Part shown: one piece after another, positions 1 to 11,514 of the stretch | How the letters are laid out: every line of letters begins with the position of its first letter | Position numbering within the stretch: position 1 is the stretch's first letter | Origin: Uloborus plumipes | Taxonomy: Eukaryota; Arthropoda; Arachnida; Araneae; Uloboridae | Direction of reading: 5' to 3' | Assembly: GCA_038373865.1 (NCBI GenBank) | Contig: JAXGGA010005507.1 | Coordinates: 1 to 64,000 of the forward strand | Length of the DNA: 64,000 nt | Notes under the pieces: model-generated | Databases searched by the model: none | Told to the model about the DNA's origin: nothing | Seen by the model: only the letters and a program-made list of their open reading frames with translations | Position numbers and translations under genes: made by a program

Positions 1-127
1 AGTATTTTAAATTAAGCATACATCATTCATATTTAATCAGTTAGTACCTGGGGACGAGCTCGCTCGGTTAAAAAAAAGAGGTTTGTAAACTCGTGTTTTT
101 TCTAAAGTGCGAAGTACTATTTAGATA
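1..127. other. AT-rich flank, nothing recognised
   Basis: Sequence left of the first Tc1-like element. No open frame, repeat end or RNA gene was recognised. Confidence 0.5.
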
Positions 128-129
128 TA

Positions 130-1548
130 CACTGCTCGACATTGAAAATGCAACACCAAGAAGGAGTGGTCAGAAATTCATGCAAATTTTACCGTAGACG
201 CACGTCACTGAGTTATGCAAATGATATGAAATGCGCAGCTCTCCGACGCACGTGAAGTAAGATATAAGAGAATGAAGTTGAAAAGTGGGCTATGTTCATG
301 TTGGTTTTTCTGCCAGACTAATTATCGGAGAAATTTGGTTTTTGTCTCGAAGGATACGTGTGATAGGAGGAAATGCCACGCCGTCCTCAACGAAGACACT
401 TCCAGCATATAGACGACTTTACAAGGGGTATGGTGATCGGACTGAGAAGGGGAGGTTGGTCCATACGTCAAATTGCAGCTGATACCCACATGGATGCAAG
501 CACTGTGCATCGGCTGTGTCGGAGATGGTTGGAAAGAGGAAATGTAGCCACATTGAGGGGTGCAGGTGCAGCCAGAGTGACGTCAGACCGCTTGGATCGA
601 CGGATTCACCGACAAGCTGTGGCGGACCCGCAAGTCACTTGTACGTCGATTCTGCAGCACGTGCAAGGTACCCTGGATGTTCCTGTGTCGACCAGAACCA
701 TTTCCCGTCGACTGGTTGCACGTGGCCTGCAATCACGGCGCCCGCTAAGAAGACTGCCATTGACCTCACAGCACAGACTCCAACGTTTGGAATGGTGCCG
801 GACCAGAGCGACGTGGATGGCAGAATGGCAAACCGTAGTGTTCTCAGATGAATCCCGCTTCTGTTTGTCCAGCGATAGTCATCGCATACGTGTGTGGCGT
901 CGACGTGGAGAAAGATCGAATCCGGCAGTAACTGTGGAACGCCCCACAGCGCGACAACGTGGCATAATGGTTTGGGGCGCTATTGCATACAATTCCGTAT
1001 CACCTCTAGTTCGTATTCGGGGCACTATGACGGCCCAACGATTGTAGATAATGTACTGCGGCCGGTGGCAATCCCCTACCTTCAGGGTCTGCCAAATGCA
1101 ATTTTTCAACAGGATAACGCCCCGCCTCACAGTGCTCGAATCAGCCAACATGCTCTACGAGGTGTACAGATGCTTTCCTGGCCACCATACTCTCCTGACT
1201 TGTCACCAATCGAACATGGGTGGGACGTGATTGGACGCCGTTTGCAGAACCTGTCACTGCCACGTTCAGAGGACGAACTGTGGCAAATGGCTGAAAGGGA
1301 ATGGAGTGCCATCCCTCAGGACAGCATCCGCAGGCTTATTGACTCCATGCCTAGACGTGTTTCTTCGTGCATCGCTGTCCGCGGTGGTCCTACTTCTTAC
1401 TGAGCCGACGCCGTCCTCGCTCTAAATTTTGCTTATTTATTTTGAAATAAATATCACTTATTGTTCCATGCTGTCTCTGTCTTCTTACCAAATTTCATCA
1501 ATTTCTGACCACTCCTTCTTGGTGTTGCATTTTCAATGTCGAGCAGTG
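130..1548 (+). mobile_element. Tc1-like DNA transposon, copy 1
   Basis: A complete 1419-bp element bounded by 49-bp terminal inverted repeats (130-178 and 1500-1548; outer end CACTGCTCGACATTG) and by TA target duplications at 128-129 and 1549-1550. It holds one intronless transposase gene broken by a one-base deletion. A near-identical second copy lies at 13902-15322. TA targeting, length and the transposase motifs fit the Tc1 branch of Tc1/mariner. The close match between copies implies recent activity. Confidence 0.96.
373..1403 (+). pseudogene. Tc1-like transposase, one frameshift
   Basis: The product would be a cut-and-paste transposase acting on the 49-bp ends of its own element. The ATG at 373 opens a paired-type helix-turn-helix N-terminus (GWSIRQIAADTHMDASTVHR near residues 28-47). 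The first catalytic Asp is in FSDESRF at residue 159. Relative to copy 2 one base is missing at about 1041-1045, which creates a stop at 1045-1047. The sequence resumes in another frame with the second Asp (FQQDNA) and the catalytic Glu (SPDLSPIEH) and ends at TGA 1401-1403. Thirty-two residues separate the second Asp from the Glu, against 34 in standard Tc1. The break is certain from the sequence; family assignment rests on the motifs and ends. Confidence 0.93.
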
Positions 1549-1550
1549 TA

Positions 1551-1768
1551 CTTGAAAAGCATTTTTTAGCCTTTGGTTGCAATTACACATTTAAAACAGC
1601 CGTAACTTGTTTTAAAAAACACAACCTTTTTTAACCCATGCTCACCGTAAAATCACACCCAATTTCATTGCATTTGGCGTCGAAGGCGCGGGAGGGGTTG
1701 ATGAGAATGGATGCAGAGTCCCTGTTCTCCAGTACGCGTTTGGTTCCAGTTGGTTTTGACTTTCACTT
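1551..1768. other. short unannotated spacer
   Basis: Between the Tc1-like element and the SINE. Open frames here are short and show no family motif. Confidence 0.4.
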
Positions 1769-2079
1769 CACTTCACACTCCAGGGTTCCCCCCCTTACAT
1801 ATCACAACTCGTGGTTTAACCGGGATGGGGTCCTGAAGAGCGCTCTGTTCATTTTTGAACCAGGCCCGAGGGCCGAGCAAACCCTTCGCCCAGCACCCTC
1901 TAGAGGTATCGTTTCACTTGGAGGATTTTGTGATCAGGAACATTTTTAACGTCTCCCAGCCACCATTAATGAAGACGGTGGATCTTTGATCGGTTCGGCT
2001 CCCTCTATATGATCGTCACGGAATCCTCCGGTTACGAGTCCGACGACTTACCGATCGGACTACCGCGGCCCACACCCAA
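1769..2079 (-). mobile_element. tRNA-headed SINE, near full length
   Basis: Read on the minus strand, the head (about 2078 down to 2010) looks like a tRNA: an A-box-like TAGTCCGATCGGTAAG, then a degenerate B box. The body and tail (about 1900 down to 1775) match the SINE fragment at 39406-39549, including a tail of repeated GAAGT/GAAAT units. Probable target duplications are TTTTGACTTTCACTT (1754-1768) and TTTTAACTTTACTTT (2080-2094), 13 of 15 matching. Non-coding; retroposed by a LINE in trans is the family expectation. Confidence 0.7.
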
Positions 2080-2094
2080 TTTTAACTTTACTTT

Positions 2095-2436
2095 GATCGA
2101 TCTCTTTTAAATTTATAAAAACAATAACAATTCTAACGTGTTGCCAAAACTGGTTTGCCAAATCCCATAAAAATTTAAATTTACGCTGATGTGATTAAAT
2201 ATGAAATCCAATTGTTATAATAAAACGTGGTTGCTATGAAACAGTAACAATAAGAGTAATCATAAAGAAAATGGCGAAAGAAAGCTCGTCAAACTTTTAA
2301 TGAAGGCACAAAAACGGGTTTTTTGTGAAAACTCGCGTTTTTACAGGAAAAACGCTGATGTAGATGAACTCAAGAACCAAAATTTTATCTAAACACACAA
2401 TTTTATCAAAATCGTTAGAGCCATTTTCGAGATCCG

Positions 2437-2438
<2 letters not shown>
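2095..2438. other. AT-rich spacer, nothing recognised
   Basis: No gene, RNA or repeat end recognised before the AT microsatellite. Confidence 0.4.

Positions 2439-2493
<55 letters not shown>
2439..2493. repeat. (AT)n microsatellite
   Basis: About 27 uninterrupted AT dinucleotides. The Tyr-Ile frame through it is an artefact. Confidence 0.95.
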
Positions 2494-2495
<2 letters not shown>

Positions 2496-2671
2496 AGAAT
2501 TGCTCATTTAAAGATATTAGATATAAGGATTGATATTTATCTTTTTACTTTCTTCTATATCTAATATATAGAAGAAAGTATTGGTTTCGTGAAAATTTTC
2601 GAATGTCGAATTTTGACGGATTTGCACGTTTTGAGGTGCGCTGAGTCCATTTCGACCATTTTTGGAAAATG

Positions 2672-2718
2672 TCTGTCTGTCTGTGTGTCTGTGTGTGTGT
2701 GTGTGAGTCTGTATGTGT
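2672..2718. repeat. TCTG/TG microsatellite of first U
   Basis: Alternating TCTG and TG units. Equivalent tracts of different length lie at about 3750-3830 and, inverted, about 5353-5406, so the three U copies differ most here. Confidence 0.85.
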
Positions 2719-2840
2719 GTGACCAGTTTTTGTGGCCGCGCTAGAGCAAAAACTACTGAATGAAATCGAACAAAAATTTTTGCACATATGTACCACCATG
2801 TGAACTGGTGCACCTGACTTTTTTTAGCGAATTCCTCCAA

Positions 2841-3290
2841 GGGGGGTGGAGCAATCGCACGTGTTCTGCGCGGGGGTGATTGCTATATCTCAGGAAGTAA
2901 CCGGCGGAATCAAACGAAAATTGGTCCATAGGTAGACCCTACTGAGTACAGGTGCTGATTCATTTTGTTTGTCAATATCTCGAAGGGGGGTGGAGCAATC
3001 GCACGTGTTCTGCGCGAGGGTGACTGCTATATCTCAGGAAGTAACCGGCGGAATCAAACGAAAATTGGTCTATAGGTAGACCCTATTGAGTACAGGTGCT
3101 GATTCAATTTGTGTGTCAATATCTCAAAGGGGGGTGGAGCAATCAAAAGTGCTTATTTTGTCATTGCACCTACTGTATCTCGGGAAATATTGCTGCGATT
3201 TGAATGAAATTTGGAATAACACTAACCCAATATGGAAGCAAGCATCGATTCAATTTTGGCGCCAATCGCTCCAGGAGGAGGGTGGGGTGA
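2841..3290 (+). repeat. 144-bp tandem repeat inside segment U
   Basis: The motif GGGGGGTGGAGCAATC recurs at 2841, 2985 and 3129, exactly 144 bp apart. A degraded unit follows near 3277. The same sub-array is present in the other two U segments. Confidence 0.9.
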
Positions 3291-5826
3291 TTTTTGCGCT
3301 TAGTCAACAATGCGAAAAATTAATTCATTAAAAAATCGCTTTCACGCTATTTAATTATCAAAACAGCTGAAAACTTTCAATGATTTGAAATTTTTAACTG
3401 TTGCCAATTTCTTTTTACTAACAAATAAAATGTTTGCAATTAATCTAAACAAGGCTTTTGCAATGATTTCCAATTTCGCTCATTGATTCTGAATTTGCAG
3501 GGTTATTGCGATAATTGGGAAATTGTAGCTGTCTCCAATTACTCGGGGGAGTACGTATTTTATTTTGTAACCGGAATTCATAAGATAGATATAGAAGAAA
3601 GTTTCGTGACGGCCACTACAGCTAGTTACTTTCTTCTATATCTAATATATAGAAGAAAGTATTGGTTTCGTGAAAATTTTCGAATATCGAATTTTGACGG
3701 ATTTGCACGTTTTGAGGTGCGCTGAGTCCATTTCGACCATTTTAGGAAAATGTCTGTCTGTGTGTCTGTCTGTCTGTGTGTCTGTCTGTCTGTTTGTGTG
3801 TCTGTCTGTCTGTGTGTGAGTCTGTATGTGTGTGACCAGTTTTTGTGGCCGCGCTAGAGCGAAAACTACTGCATGAAATCGAACAAAAATTTTTGAACAT
3901 ATGTACCACCATGTGAACTGGTGCACCTGACTTTGTTTCGCGAATTCCTCCAAGGGGGGTGGAGCAATCGCACGTGTTCTGCGCGTGGGGGATTGCTATA
4001 TCTCAGGAAGTAACCGGCGGAATTAAACGAAAATTAGTCCATAGGTAGACCCTATTGAGTACAGGTGTTGATTCAATTTGCGTGTCAATATCTTGAAGGG
4101 GGGTGGAGCAATCGCACGTGTTCTGCGCGGGGGTGATTGCTATATCTCAGGAAGTAACCGGCGGAATCAAACGAAAATTGGTCCATAGGTAGACCCTATT
4201 GAGTACAAGTGCTGATTCAATTTGTGTGTCAATATCTCAAAGGGGGGTGGAGCAATCAAAAGTGCTTATTTTGTCATTGCACCTACTGTATCTCGGGAAA
4301 TATTGCTGCGATTTGAATGAAATTTGGAATAACACTAACCCAATATGGAAACAAGCATCGAATAAATTTTGGCGCCAATCGTCCCAGGGGGAGGGTGGGG
4401 TGATTTTTGCGCTTAGTCAACAATGCGAAAAATTAATTCATTAAACTAGCTGTCGTGGCCGTCACGAAACTTTCTTCTATATCTATCTTATGAATTCCGG
4501 TTACAAAATAAAATACGTACTCGCCCGAGTAATTGGAGACAGCTACAATTTCCCAATTATCGTAATAACCCTGCAAATGCAGAATCAATGAGCGAAATTG
4601 GAAATCATTGCAAAAGCCTTGTTTAGATTAATTGCAAACATTTTATTTGTTAGTAAAAAGAAATTGGCAACAGTTAAAAATTTCAAATCATTGAAAGTTT
4701 TCAGCTGTTTTGATAATTAAATAGCGTGAAAGCGATTTTTTAATGAATTAATTTTTCGCATTGTTGACTAAGCGCAAAAATCACCCCACCCTCCCCCTGG
4801 GGCGATTGGCGCCAAAATTTAATCGATGCTTGCTTCCATATTGGGTTAGTGTTATTCCAAATTTCATTCAAATCGCAGCAATATTTCCCGAGATACAGTA
4901 GGTGCAATGACAAAATAAGCACTTTTGATTGCTCCACCCCCCTTCGAGATATTGACAAACAAATTGAATCAGCACCTGTACTCAGTAGGGTCTACCTATG
5001 GACCAATTTTCGTTTGATTCCGCCGGTTACTTCCTGAGATATAGCAATCACCCCCGCGCAGAACACGTGCGATTGCTCCACCCCCCTTGGAGATATTGAC
5101 AAACAAATTGAATCAGCACCTGTACTCAGTAGGGTCTACCCATGGACCAATTTTCGTTTGATTCCGCCGGTTACTTCCTGAGATATAGCAATCACCCCCG
5201 CGCAGAATACGTGCGATTGCTCCACCCCCCTTGGAGGAATTCGCTAAAAAAAGTCAGGTGCACCAGTTCACATGGTGGTACATATGTGCAAAAATTTTTG
5301 TTCGATTTCATTCAGTAGTTTTTGCTCTAGCGCGGCCACAAAAACTGGTCACACACATACAGACTCACACACACACACACACACAGACACACAGACAGAC
5401 AGACATTTTCCAAAAATGGTCGAAATGGACTCAGCGCACCTCAAAACGTGCAAATCCGTCAAAATTCGACATTCGAAAATTTTCACGAAACCAATACTTT
5501 CTTCTATATATTAGATATAGAAGAAAGTAAAAATCGCTTTCACGCTATTTAATTATCAAAACATCCGAAAACTTTCAATGATTTGAAATTTTTAACTGTT
5601 GCCAATTTCTTTTTACTAACAAATAAAATGTTTGCAATTAATCTAAACAAGGCTTTTGCAATGATTTCCAATTTTGCTCATTGATTCTGCATTTGCAGGG
5701 TTATTACGATAATTGGGAAATTGGAGCTGTTTCCAATTATTCGGGCGAGTACGTATTTTATTTTGTAACTGGAATTCATAAGATAGATATAGAAGAAAGT
5801 TTCGTGACGGCCACGACAGCTAGTTT

Positions 5827-6664
5827 TAAATGTGTGTGCTCCGAATATCATTTGTGTTCTTATTGCATGAGGAATGAAGATTCTAACAAGTGGTTGTGAC
5901 TAAGGGATTAACACTCAATTGAAATAAACCCCATCACACTTTACAAGAAAGAAACTCTGTTTTGAAAGAAAAATTTACATCTTCAAAAATGTACGAAAAA
6001 TAAAGTCTTTGGCTAGAGTTTTCTTAAAATAAGAAAAATTAAATTAATATTAAGCCATAGTATGCTTTTCTATACACCTGATTATTCAAATATCTTACTT
6101 ATTAACTTATTACTTATCCTTAATTTGATTGCAACAGAAAAAAAAAACAAATGTAAGGTTGCATTAAAAAAATATTTTTTTTGCAAAACTTTTTTTAACA
6201 AAATTTTTGTCTAACAAATTACAGTGGTAGTAAAAAGTCTTAAACATACTTTTTTCAATGCCTAGCGTTTGTATTTTACTTATTTTTTTTTAGTTTATGA
6301 GATTATCGTATTAATCTTAACTCCGTTATATTGAGTCTCATGTGCTTTTTATGCTAATGAAAATCTGTTACTAGTTTTTTGATTGCATAAATATGTTTTA
6401 TCGTACATATCTCTGAGCCCGAGACTGTAGAGAGACTTGGGGCAATTGTTCCCTTTTTTGTTGGAGCTTATAAGTTTTAATAGAATCAGTGGAACTAATT
6501 GGTCTCCCGTTATCTAGTAATAAAAATACTATATCATTTTTTAAATGTTTTTTTATTATGACAAAATATTTTGAAGAAGGAATAACAAGGTAAAAGGATC
6601 AAATCTCCTTCATACAAAAAAACTTGGCCTCGATCTGCCGGAGCCTTGATCCTGTAGGTCTATC
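5827..6664. other. AT-rich spacer
   Basis: No gene recognised. Directly after S, 5827-5899 is open on the plus strand and Cys-rich (FKCVCSEYHLCSYC), which could be a short exon. No clear splice sites support it. Confidence 0.35.
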
Positions 6665-6812
6665 TAGTGAAATCCCGTTACAACGAATACGAATACAACG
6701 AAATATCCGCTTCAACGAAAATATGTGTTCAGTGTAGATTTTCTTGACGTAACGCTGCCTCAATTCCATTACAATAAGGACAAGAAGTTAATTGTACCGT
6801 GATTTCACTGTA
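6665..6812. mobile_element. pogo/Tigger-like MITE, degraded
   Basis: The left end AGTGAAATCCCGTTACAA pairs with the right end GTACCGTGATTTCACTG followed by TA. The left TA is at 6665-6666. About 145 bp, non-coding. End sequence and TA target resemble pogo-type MITEs. Confidence 0.6.
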
Positions 6813-7418
6813 TACATTTGTGTCTACTTTTTAAAAATTAACACCAATTTAATAATACATTAGATTGTGCTATAGAAAATTGAGATTTAAATTTTTTCTT
6901 TCTTTATACTTTTTTGCACTAAAATTGATCATTTTCAAGATTAACGCAATATTAAAGGGCGACATTTAGAAAAAAAGAAAAAAAAAGACCACTTTTCTTT
7001 AAAAATTTCACTGATGATCTCGAAAAGTAAGTATTGGAAATTCGAATAGTTTCTTTCCGTTTTCATTTTGTTATTCATTTCTTGTCCCTCCGATATTCCT
7101 ACGGAACTATAAGATCGAAAATAGAACACATCTGATCCGAAAGGGATTCCATAAAGATTCCATCTGAGCCATCTCATCAAACCCACAAGTGCTTGCCTGG
7201 GCATTGAATCTATTTTCAAACCGTTTTCCAGTAACTTCAATTTTTTTGTTTTTAATTTTCCATTTCATTAGACTTGTTGAATCAGTTGAAAATGGTGAAA
7301 AAACAAGCGTAGTAGTTATTGTTAATATTTCTTAAGAGAAGAAAATTACTCACAAAATTGCCTTACTCAAGCTTATAATTTTATTCAGCAATAAGTATTT
7401 TTTATTAATACTTATTAT
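6813..7418. other. unannotated; open frame on minus strand 6941-7240
   Basis: A 99-codon minus-strand frame is the only long one. It matches no family I know, and its C-terminal part is a poly-Phe run from an A-rich tract. I do not call it a gene. Confidence 0.3.
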
Positions 7419-7441
7419 ATATATATATTTTTTTTTATATA

Positions 7442-8707
7442 TTGGGTCATTTAAAAAGTCCTCGCGCTTTTTTCTAACCAGATGGTTTGACGTATATATT
7501 ACAAGCAACACTAATCCAATTGCGTTATATGATTATTCGTTTGAAAGGTAGCATTTCAGGCTACCTTTTTGTGACCACGTTCAAGTATTTCTCCAATCGA
7601 GTAAAAAGTTATAGCGCTTTAAAAATGACTGAAATATCTGAAAATACGATAGGTAATTCTTTTTCACTGCAAAAAAGATAAAAACACCACAAGAACGGCC
7701 GTTGTTTTTTTAAAAATGTTATGTAAGGATGAAATGAGTGAACGCCGTAATCAGAAGAGGTATACTCTATTCCGTTCCGGAAAATTTTGATGTCAAAGAT
7801 ACTCCCCTCTCTGGTCGGCTATTCACTGAAAAAGTCGATGAAGTTCTTTAACTGGTTTAGCGGGACCAATGCGTAAGCTCTTAAAAGATGGAGGAGACAC
7901 TTAACATCAACCACATAGCAGTTTGGGATCCTCTGAAGAGAGCAGGTTGCTCAAAGAAGCTCCATGTTTGGGGGGTACAAGAATTACCAAAAAAAATTGA
8001 TCGACAGAGCTACCATCAGTAAAACGCTTCTAAGGAGATCCGAAATCGATTCTTTTTGAAGCAAATTATTACAGGAGATGAAAAATGGATTAGATACGAG
8101 ACAATGAAGTGCATGCGATCTCGGTAAAGGGCTATGACCCACCACAAACGACTTCAAATCTAGGATTGACGGTAAAAAGGTGTTTCGTAGAAATGGAAGG
8201 GCATTGCTCATAATGAACTGATACAACCTGGCGCAACAGTAAATTCTGTCCTCTATTGTGCATAACTCAACTGTTTCAATGAAGCAATCAAGAAAATGCG
8301 ACCAGAATTGGCCAACAGAAAAGGAGTTGTGTTCCACCATGATAATGCTAAGCCACACTCATCTTTGATGACTTAGAATATATCGAAGAAACTTGGTTAT
8401 GAACTTTTGGTGCATCTAACGTATAGGCCGGACCTTGCTAATTTTGATCATCATTAGATTCAGTCTCTGAAAAATTCTTTTGATGGCAAAGAATTGGCTA
8501 ACTGAACAGTCGCTGAAAATCAATTGGCTTAGTTTTTCGCCGATAAAACACAGAAGTTTTACACCAATGAAATTATGCAGCTACCGAGGGAATAGCCAAA
8601 GGTCATAAATAATAATGAGCATATGCACTTAGATTAAAATTAATTTTCAAATAAAAAAATTCTTGCTCAAAAACTTGCGAAAAAAGCGCGGAGACTTTTT
8701 AAATGAC

Positions 8708-8711
<4 letters not shown>
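7442..8711 (+). mobile_element. mariner element, inactive
   Basis: A 1270-bp element with about 30-bp inverted ends (TTGGGTCATTTAAAAAGTC at the left; the right end differs at a few bases), a TA target at 7440-7441 and 8712-8713, and a decayed transposase inside. It inserted into an AT microsatellite, which continues on the right. Length, ends and DD34D-type motifs identify mariner. Confidence 0.93.
7620..8600 (+). pseudogene. mariner transposase remnant
   Basis: Read across frames, the sequence still shows mariner transposase landmarks. ITGDEKWIRYE near 8069-8101 carries the first catalytic Asp, VVFHHDNAKPH near 8325-8360 the second, and the degraded FDHH block near 8440 the third Asp of a D,D34D triad (usually SDYH). 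Many stops and frameshifts interrupt it, so it cannot encode enzyme. N-terminal helix-turn-helix sequence is barely traceable. Identification is firm; end points are approximate. Confidence 0.85.

Positions 8712-8756
<45 letters not shown>
8712..8756. repeat. (AT)n microsatellite
   Basis: AT repeat between the mariner right end and the hAT left end; both elements used it as target. Confidence 0.95.
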
Positions 8757-8760
<4 letters not shown>

Positions 8761-10604
8761 GATGGAACGAAGCGGCATTTGGCCGAAGCGCCGAATACCG
8801 AAGTTTCGGCCAACTAATAGCCGAAGCTTCGGCCGAAGCTTCGGCTGGCGCACATATTGAAGTTTTTGGATTAAATGCATAATAAATGCGTAGAGTTTTA
8901 TACTTTTCTCCATATGTTTTAATATTCTTAATTCTTAGCGTTGCACAATATTTTCAGCTTACTGTAGCATTCTTAAATTGATTTCATTAATTAAAGTTTA
9001 TTTTTATTCTGGTTGTTTTTATTTTAATGTTCTTAGTATTACGCAACATTTTCAGCTTACTGAGTCATTCTTAAATTAATTTCACTTATTAAAAGTTTTC
9101 TTGTTTTGTTTTGCTTTGTACTGCTAGTACAAGAAAAGACGACATTACTATTTTTGTATTGCAAATTAGTAGTAGGAAGCTCTACTTGGAACATGAAAAG
9201 CTCAGTCTGCAGTTCAGTTGATGTTTTATAATAAAACAACTGATATGATCATGTATTATACCATAGAACTACCCAATCTACTACTATTTACGTTGTGTTA
9301 TATATTATAAATATCTTAACATTCTTAATGCAAAATGCTTCAGTTTTTGGTGAATTCGAAAAAATAGTATCATGCATTCTTTTTTACTTGGCTTTCATTT
9401 GGTATTTATTTTAAGAGGATTATTTAATAATGTCACAAGTTCAAAGAAACTATTCATTCCAAGGTTGAGTTTTGGAAATTACAAGCAATGAATCACAAGC
9501 AATAGAACTTTCGTTGCCTAAAGAAAAAGAGCTAGAACTGTACATGAACAAGCCACTCTTAAATAGGAAAAATTGCCCACTGAATTGGTGGATGGAAAAT
9601 AAGACAATTTTTCCAGGATTATCAGAATTGGCCAAACGCTACTTATCTGCTCCAGGTAGCAGTGTATGCAGTGAAAGAACATTTTCCGAAGCTGGTAATG
9701 TATACGAGAATAAAAGAAGCAGGATTCTGCCTAAAATTGCTGAGACATTGGTTTTTTTGCATCATAATTCTAAGTTGTGTGACAAATGAGCAGGTATTAT
9801 TCTATTAATTCAAGAATAAACGACGAATCTTTTTTAAAGTTAATAAACTAATCAGAATTTATTCTTTTTTAATTATAAATACTTAAAATGCGGATCTTGG
9901 GTGGATGTGTGCTACTAATGGACTGGACCCCTTCCTCATATTTTGATTTATACAAAAATAAATAAATAAGATGTAGCTTTAAGTTATGTATTAACTATTA
10001 CTTTTTTGTTTTACTATATCCTGATTTTGTTGTTTAGAATCTTGATCAATGAAATACATAATAAGTTAATATATGTTCATAGATTAATGCATCTCTTTAA
10101 AAAAACTGAAATTGTGTACCTATAAATTTCAAAAAATATAAACTTTTAAAAGAAAGTAATTCAGGATGCATAATAGTTGCACATCTGCCCTTGTACACAT
10201 AAGAACCATTACCATTGTTCAAAGTTTCAAAGCTAGAAATCATTGAAAAATACTCAATGCAGTATATTTATATAGCTTTTATTTTAAAACTAAAGTTTTT
10301 TTGAACAAATATAACGAAATGTAATATTTAAACGAACATATTGTTAATAAATATTTTATTAATTATTGAATGCATTCTGGCTTCAAATGTTCAATACGCA
10401 CATATTTTTAATTGAATATAAATTTCTGTTATGCTTTATCATGAGGAAGAATTTTGAGTTGAAAAGACTATCTTATATGATAATAATTGTAACAGAAAAT
10501 TTGCTGCATAAATTTCAGGCCGAAGCAGCCGAAGCGGCCGAATCACAACTCATGCTTCGGCCAGACCGAAGCTTCGGCTCGGCCGAAGCTTCGTTCCATC
10601 TCTA
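8757..10604 (+). mobile_element. hAT element, internally deleted (GCCGAAGCTTCGGC family)
   Basis: 1848 bp with ends TAGAGATGGAACGAAGC and its inverse. The flanking octamers ATATATAT and CTATATAT match at 7 of 8 positions, but they lie in repeats and prove little. Both subterminal regions are packed with GCCGAAGCTTCGGC palindromes and half-sites, probable transposase-binding sites. Only the C-terminal part of a hAT transposase survives at 9472-9789. The end sequence resembles that of the 19866-21010 family. Confidence 0.88.
9472..9789 (+). pseudogene. hAT transposase C-terminal dimerisation domain
   Basis: The 105-codon open frame matches the hAT C-terminal dimerisation region, also found in ZBED-type domesticated proteins. 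Visible blocks are NWWMENKTIFPGLSELAKRY, SAPGSSVCSERTFSEAGN and KRSRILPKIAETLVFLHHN. The BED finger and the RNase H-like catalytic core are absent, so the 5' part of the gene has been lost and the product could not transpose DNA alone. The frame is intact to its stop at 9787-9789. The ATG at 9472 is merely the first in frame, not a proven start. A dominant-negative dimer is conceivable but is inference. Confidence 0.88.
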
Positions 10605-10785
10605 CTATATATCTATATATATCTATATCTATATATATATCTATATCTATATCTATATCTATATCTATATCTATCTATCTATATATATATATATATATCT
10701 ATACATCTATATATATCTATATCTATATCTATATCTATATCTATATCTATATCTATATCTATATCTATATCTATCTATCTATCTA

Positions 10786-10852
<67 letters not shown>

Positions 10853-10855
10853 TTA
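10605..10855. repeat. compound (CTATAT)n / (AT)n microsatellite
   Basis: About 250 bp of TATATC, TATC and AT units. The overlapping 165-codon frame is repetitive Tyr-Ile-Leu and not a gene. Confidence 0.95.
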
Positions 10856-10971
10856 CATTTTAATGTGTTTCAGAACTTCAAGGGGTGGTAGAGTGCAATG
10901 CTTGCCTAAAGCGGTGATGTACACAGAATTACCACGAAGAAAAGAGACCGCAAGTGAAAAATCTTTTTAAA

Positions 10972-11070
10972 AATACATGTATTGTAATTACATGTATTTA
11001 ATAATACATGTATTTAATAATACATGTATTTAATATTGTAATTACATGTATTTAAAAATACATGTATTGT
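10972..11070. repeat. tandem ATACATGTAT palindromes
   Basis: The palindrome AATACATGTATT recurs at roughly 16-bp spacing with TTAATA or TGTAATT linkers. Confidence 0.8.
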
Positions 11071-11185
11071 GTATATGTAAAAAGTACATCGGTTAAACTA
11101 AGCGATCGAAGTTTTTTCCACCGGCTACAATGCTCAGTGCACACCTTACATCTTCGGCGTAAGAAGTTCCGAACAGTCTTTAATA

Positions 11186-11514
11186 CACTGCAAAAAACAG
11201 CTGTTGTTTTTACAGTATAATACTGGCAGCAGAAGTTCGAGTTTAAAACTGTAAAAGCACAGTAATAAAAGCTATTTTACCGTTTACTACTGTAAAACTA
11301 GCAATTTTACCATAAAATTAGCTGCATTATACTGTAAAAACAACAGTATAATACTGGCAGTAGAGGTTCCAGTTTAAAACTGTAAAATGCACTGTAATAA
11401 ACTGTGAAACTAGTACTTTTAGTTTACTACAGTAAAAATAGCAAATTCAGTTTATCACTGTAAAATTTTACAATAGCTGTATTTTACAGTAAAAACAACA
11501 TAATTTTTTTAGTG
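11186..11514. mobile_element. MITE of the CACTG / TTTTTACAGTA family
   Basis: Ends CACTGCAAAAAACAG and TTTTTTTAGTG are inverted relative to each other, each followed inward by TGTTGTTTTTAC-type sequence. The interior is imperfect repeats of about 30 bp built on TAATAAACTGTAAAATTGC. Relatives: 39165-39268, about 45790-46110 and 54392-54823. Confidence 0.7.

Larger units (their letters stand above)
2547..5826. repeat. 3.3-kb array of direct and inverted composite repeats
   Basis: Three segment types alternate. J is a palindrome with arms ACTTTCTTCTATAT (2547-2579, 3628-3660, 5499-5531). U is about 750-790 bp (2580-3331 and 3661-4444 direct, 4741-5498 inverted). S is about 297 bp (3332-3627 and 5529-5826 direct, 4445-4740 inverted). 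The order is J-U-S-J-U-S'-U'-J-S, so 3628-5531 is a large imperfect palindrome. Each U begins with a TCTG/TG microsatellite and then holds 144-bp tandem units. Frames through U are shared in all copies but drift and carry the microsatellite, so I read them as non-coding. A decayed U lies at 52145-52300. Confidence 0.88.

Noticed and set aside
2517..5530. Open frames of 80-107 codons on both strands (for example starting MEEFAKKSQVHQFTWW)
   Set aside because: They coincide with repeated segment U, run through the TCTG/TG microsatellite and change frame between copies.
10366..10863. 165-codon frame
   Set aside because: Most of it is translated (CTATAT)n and (AT)n microsatellite.
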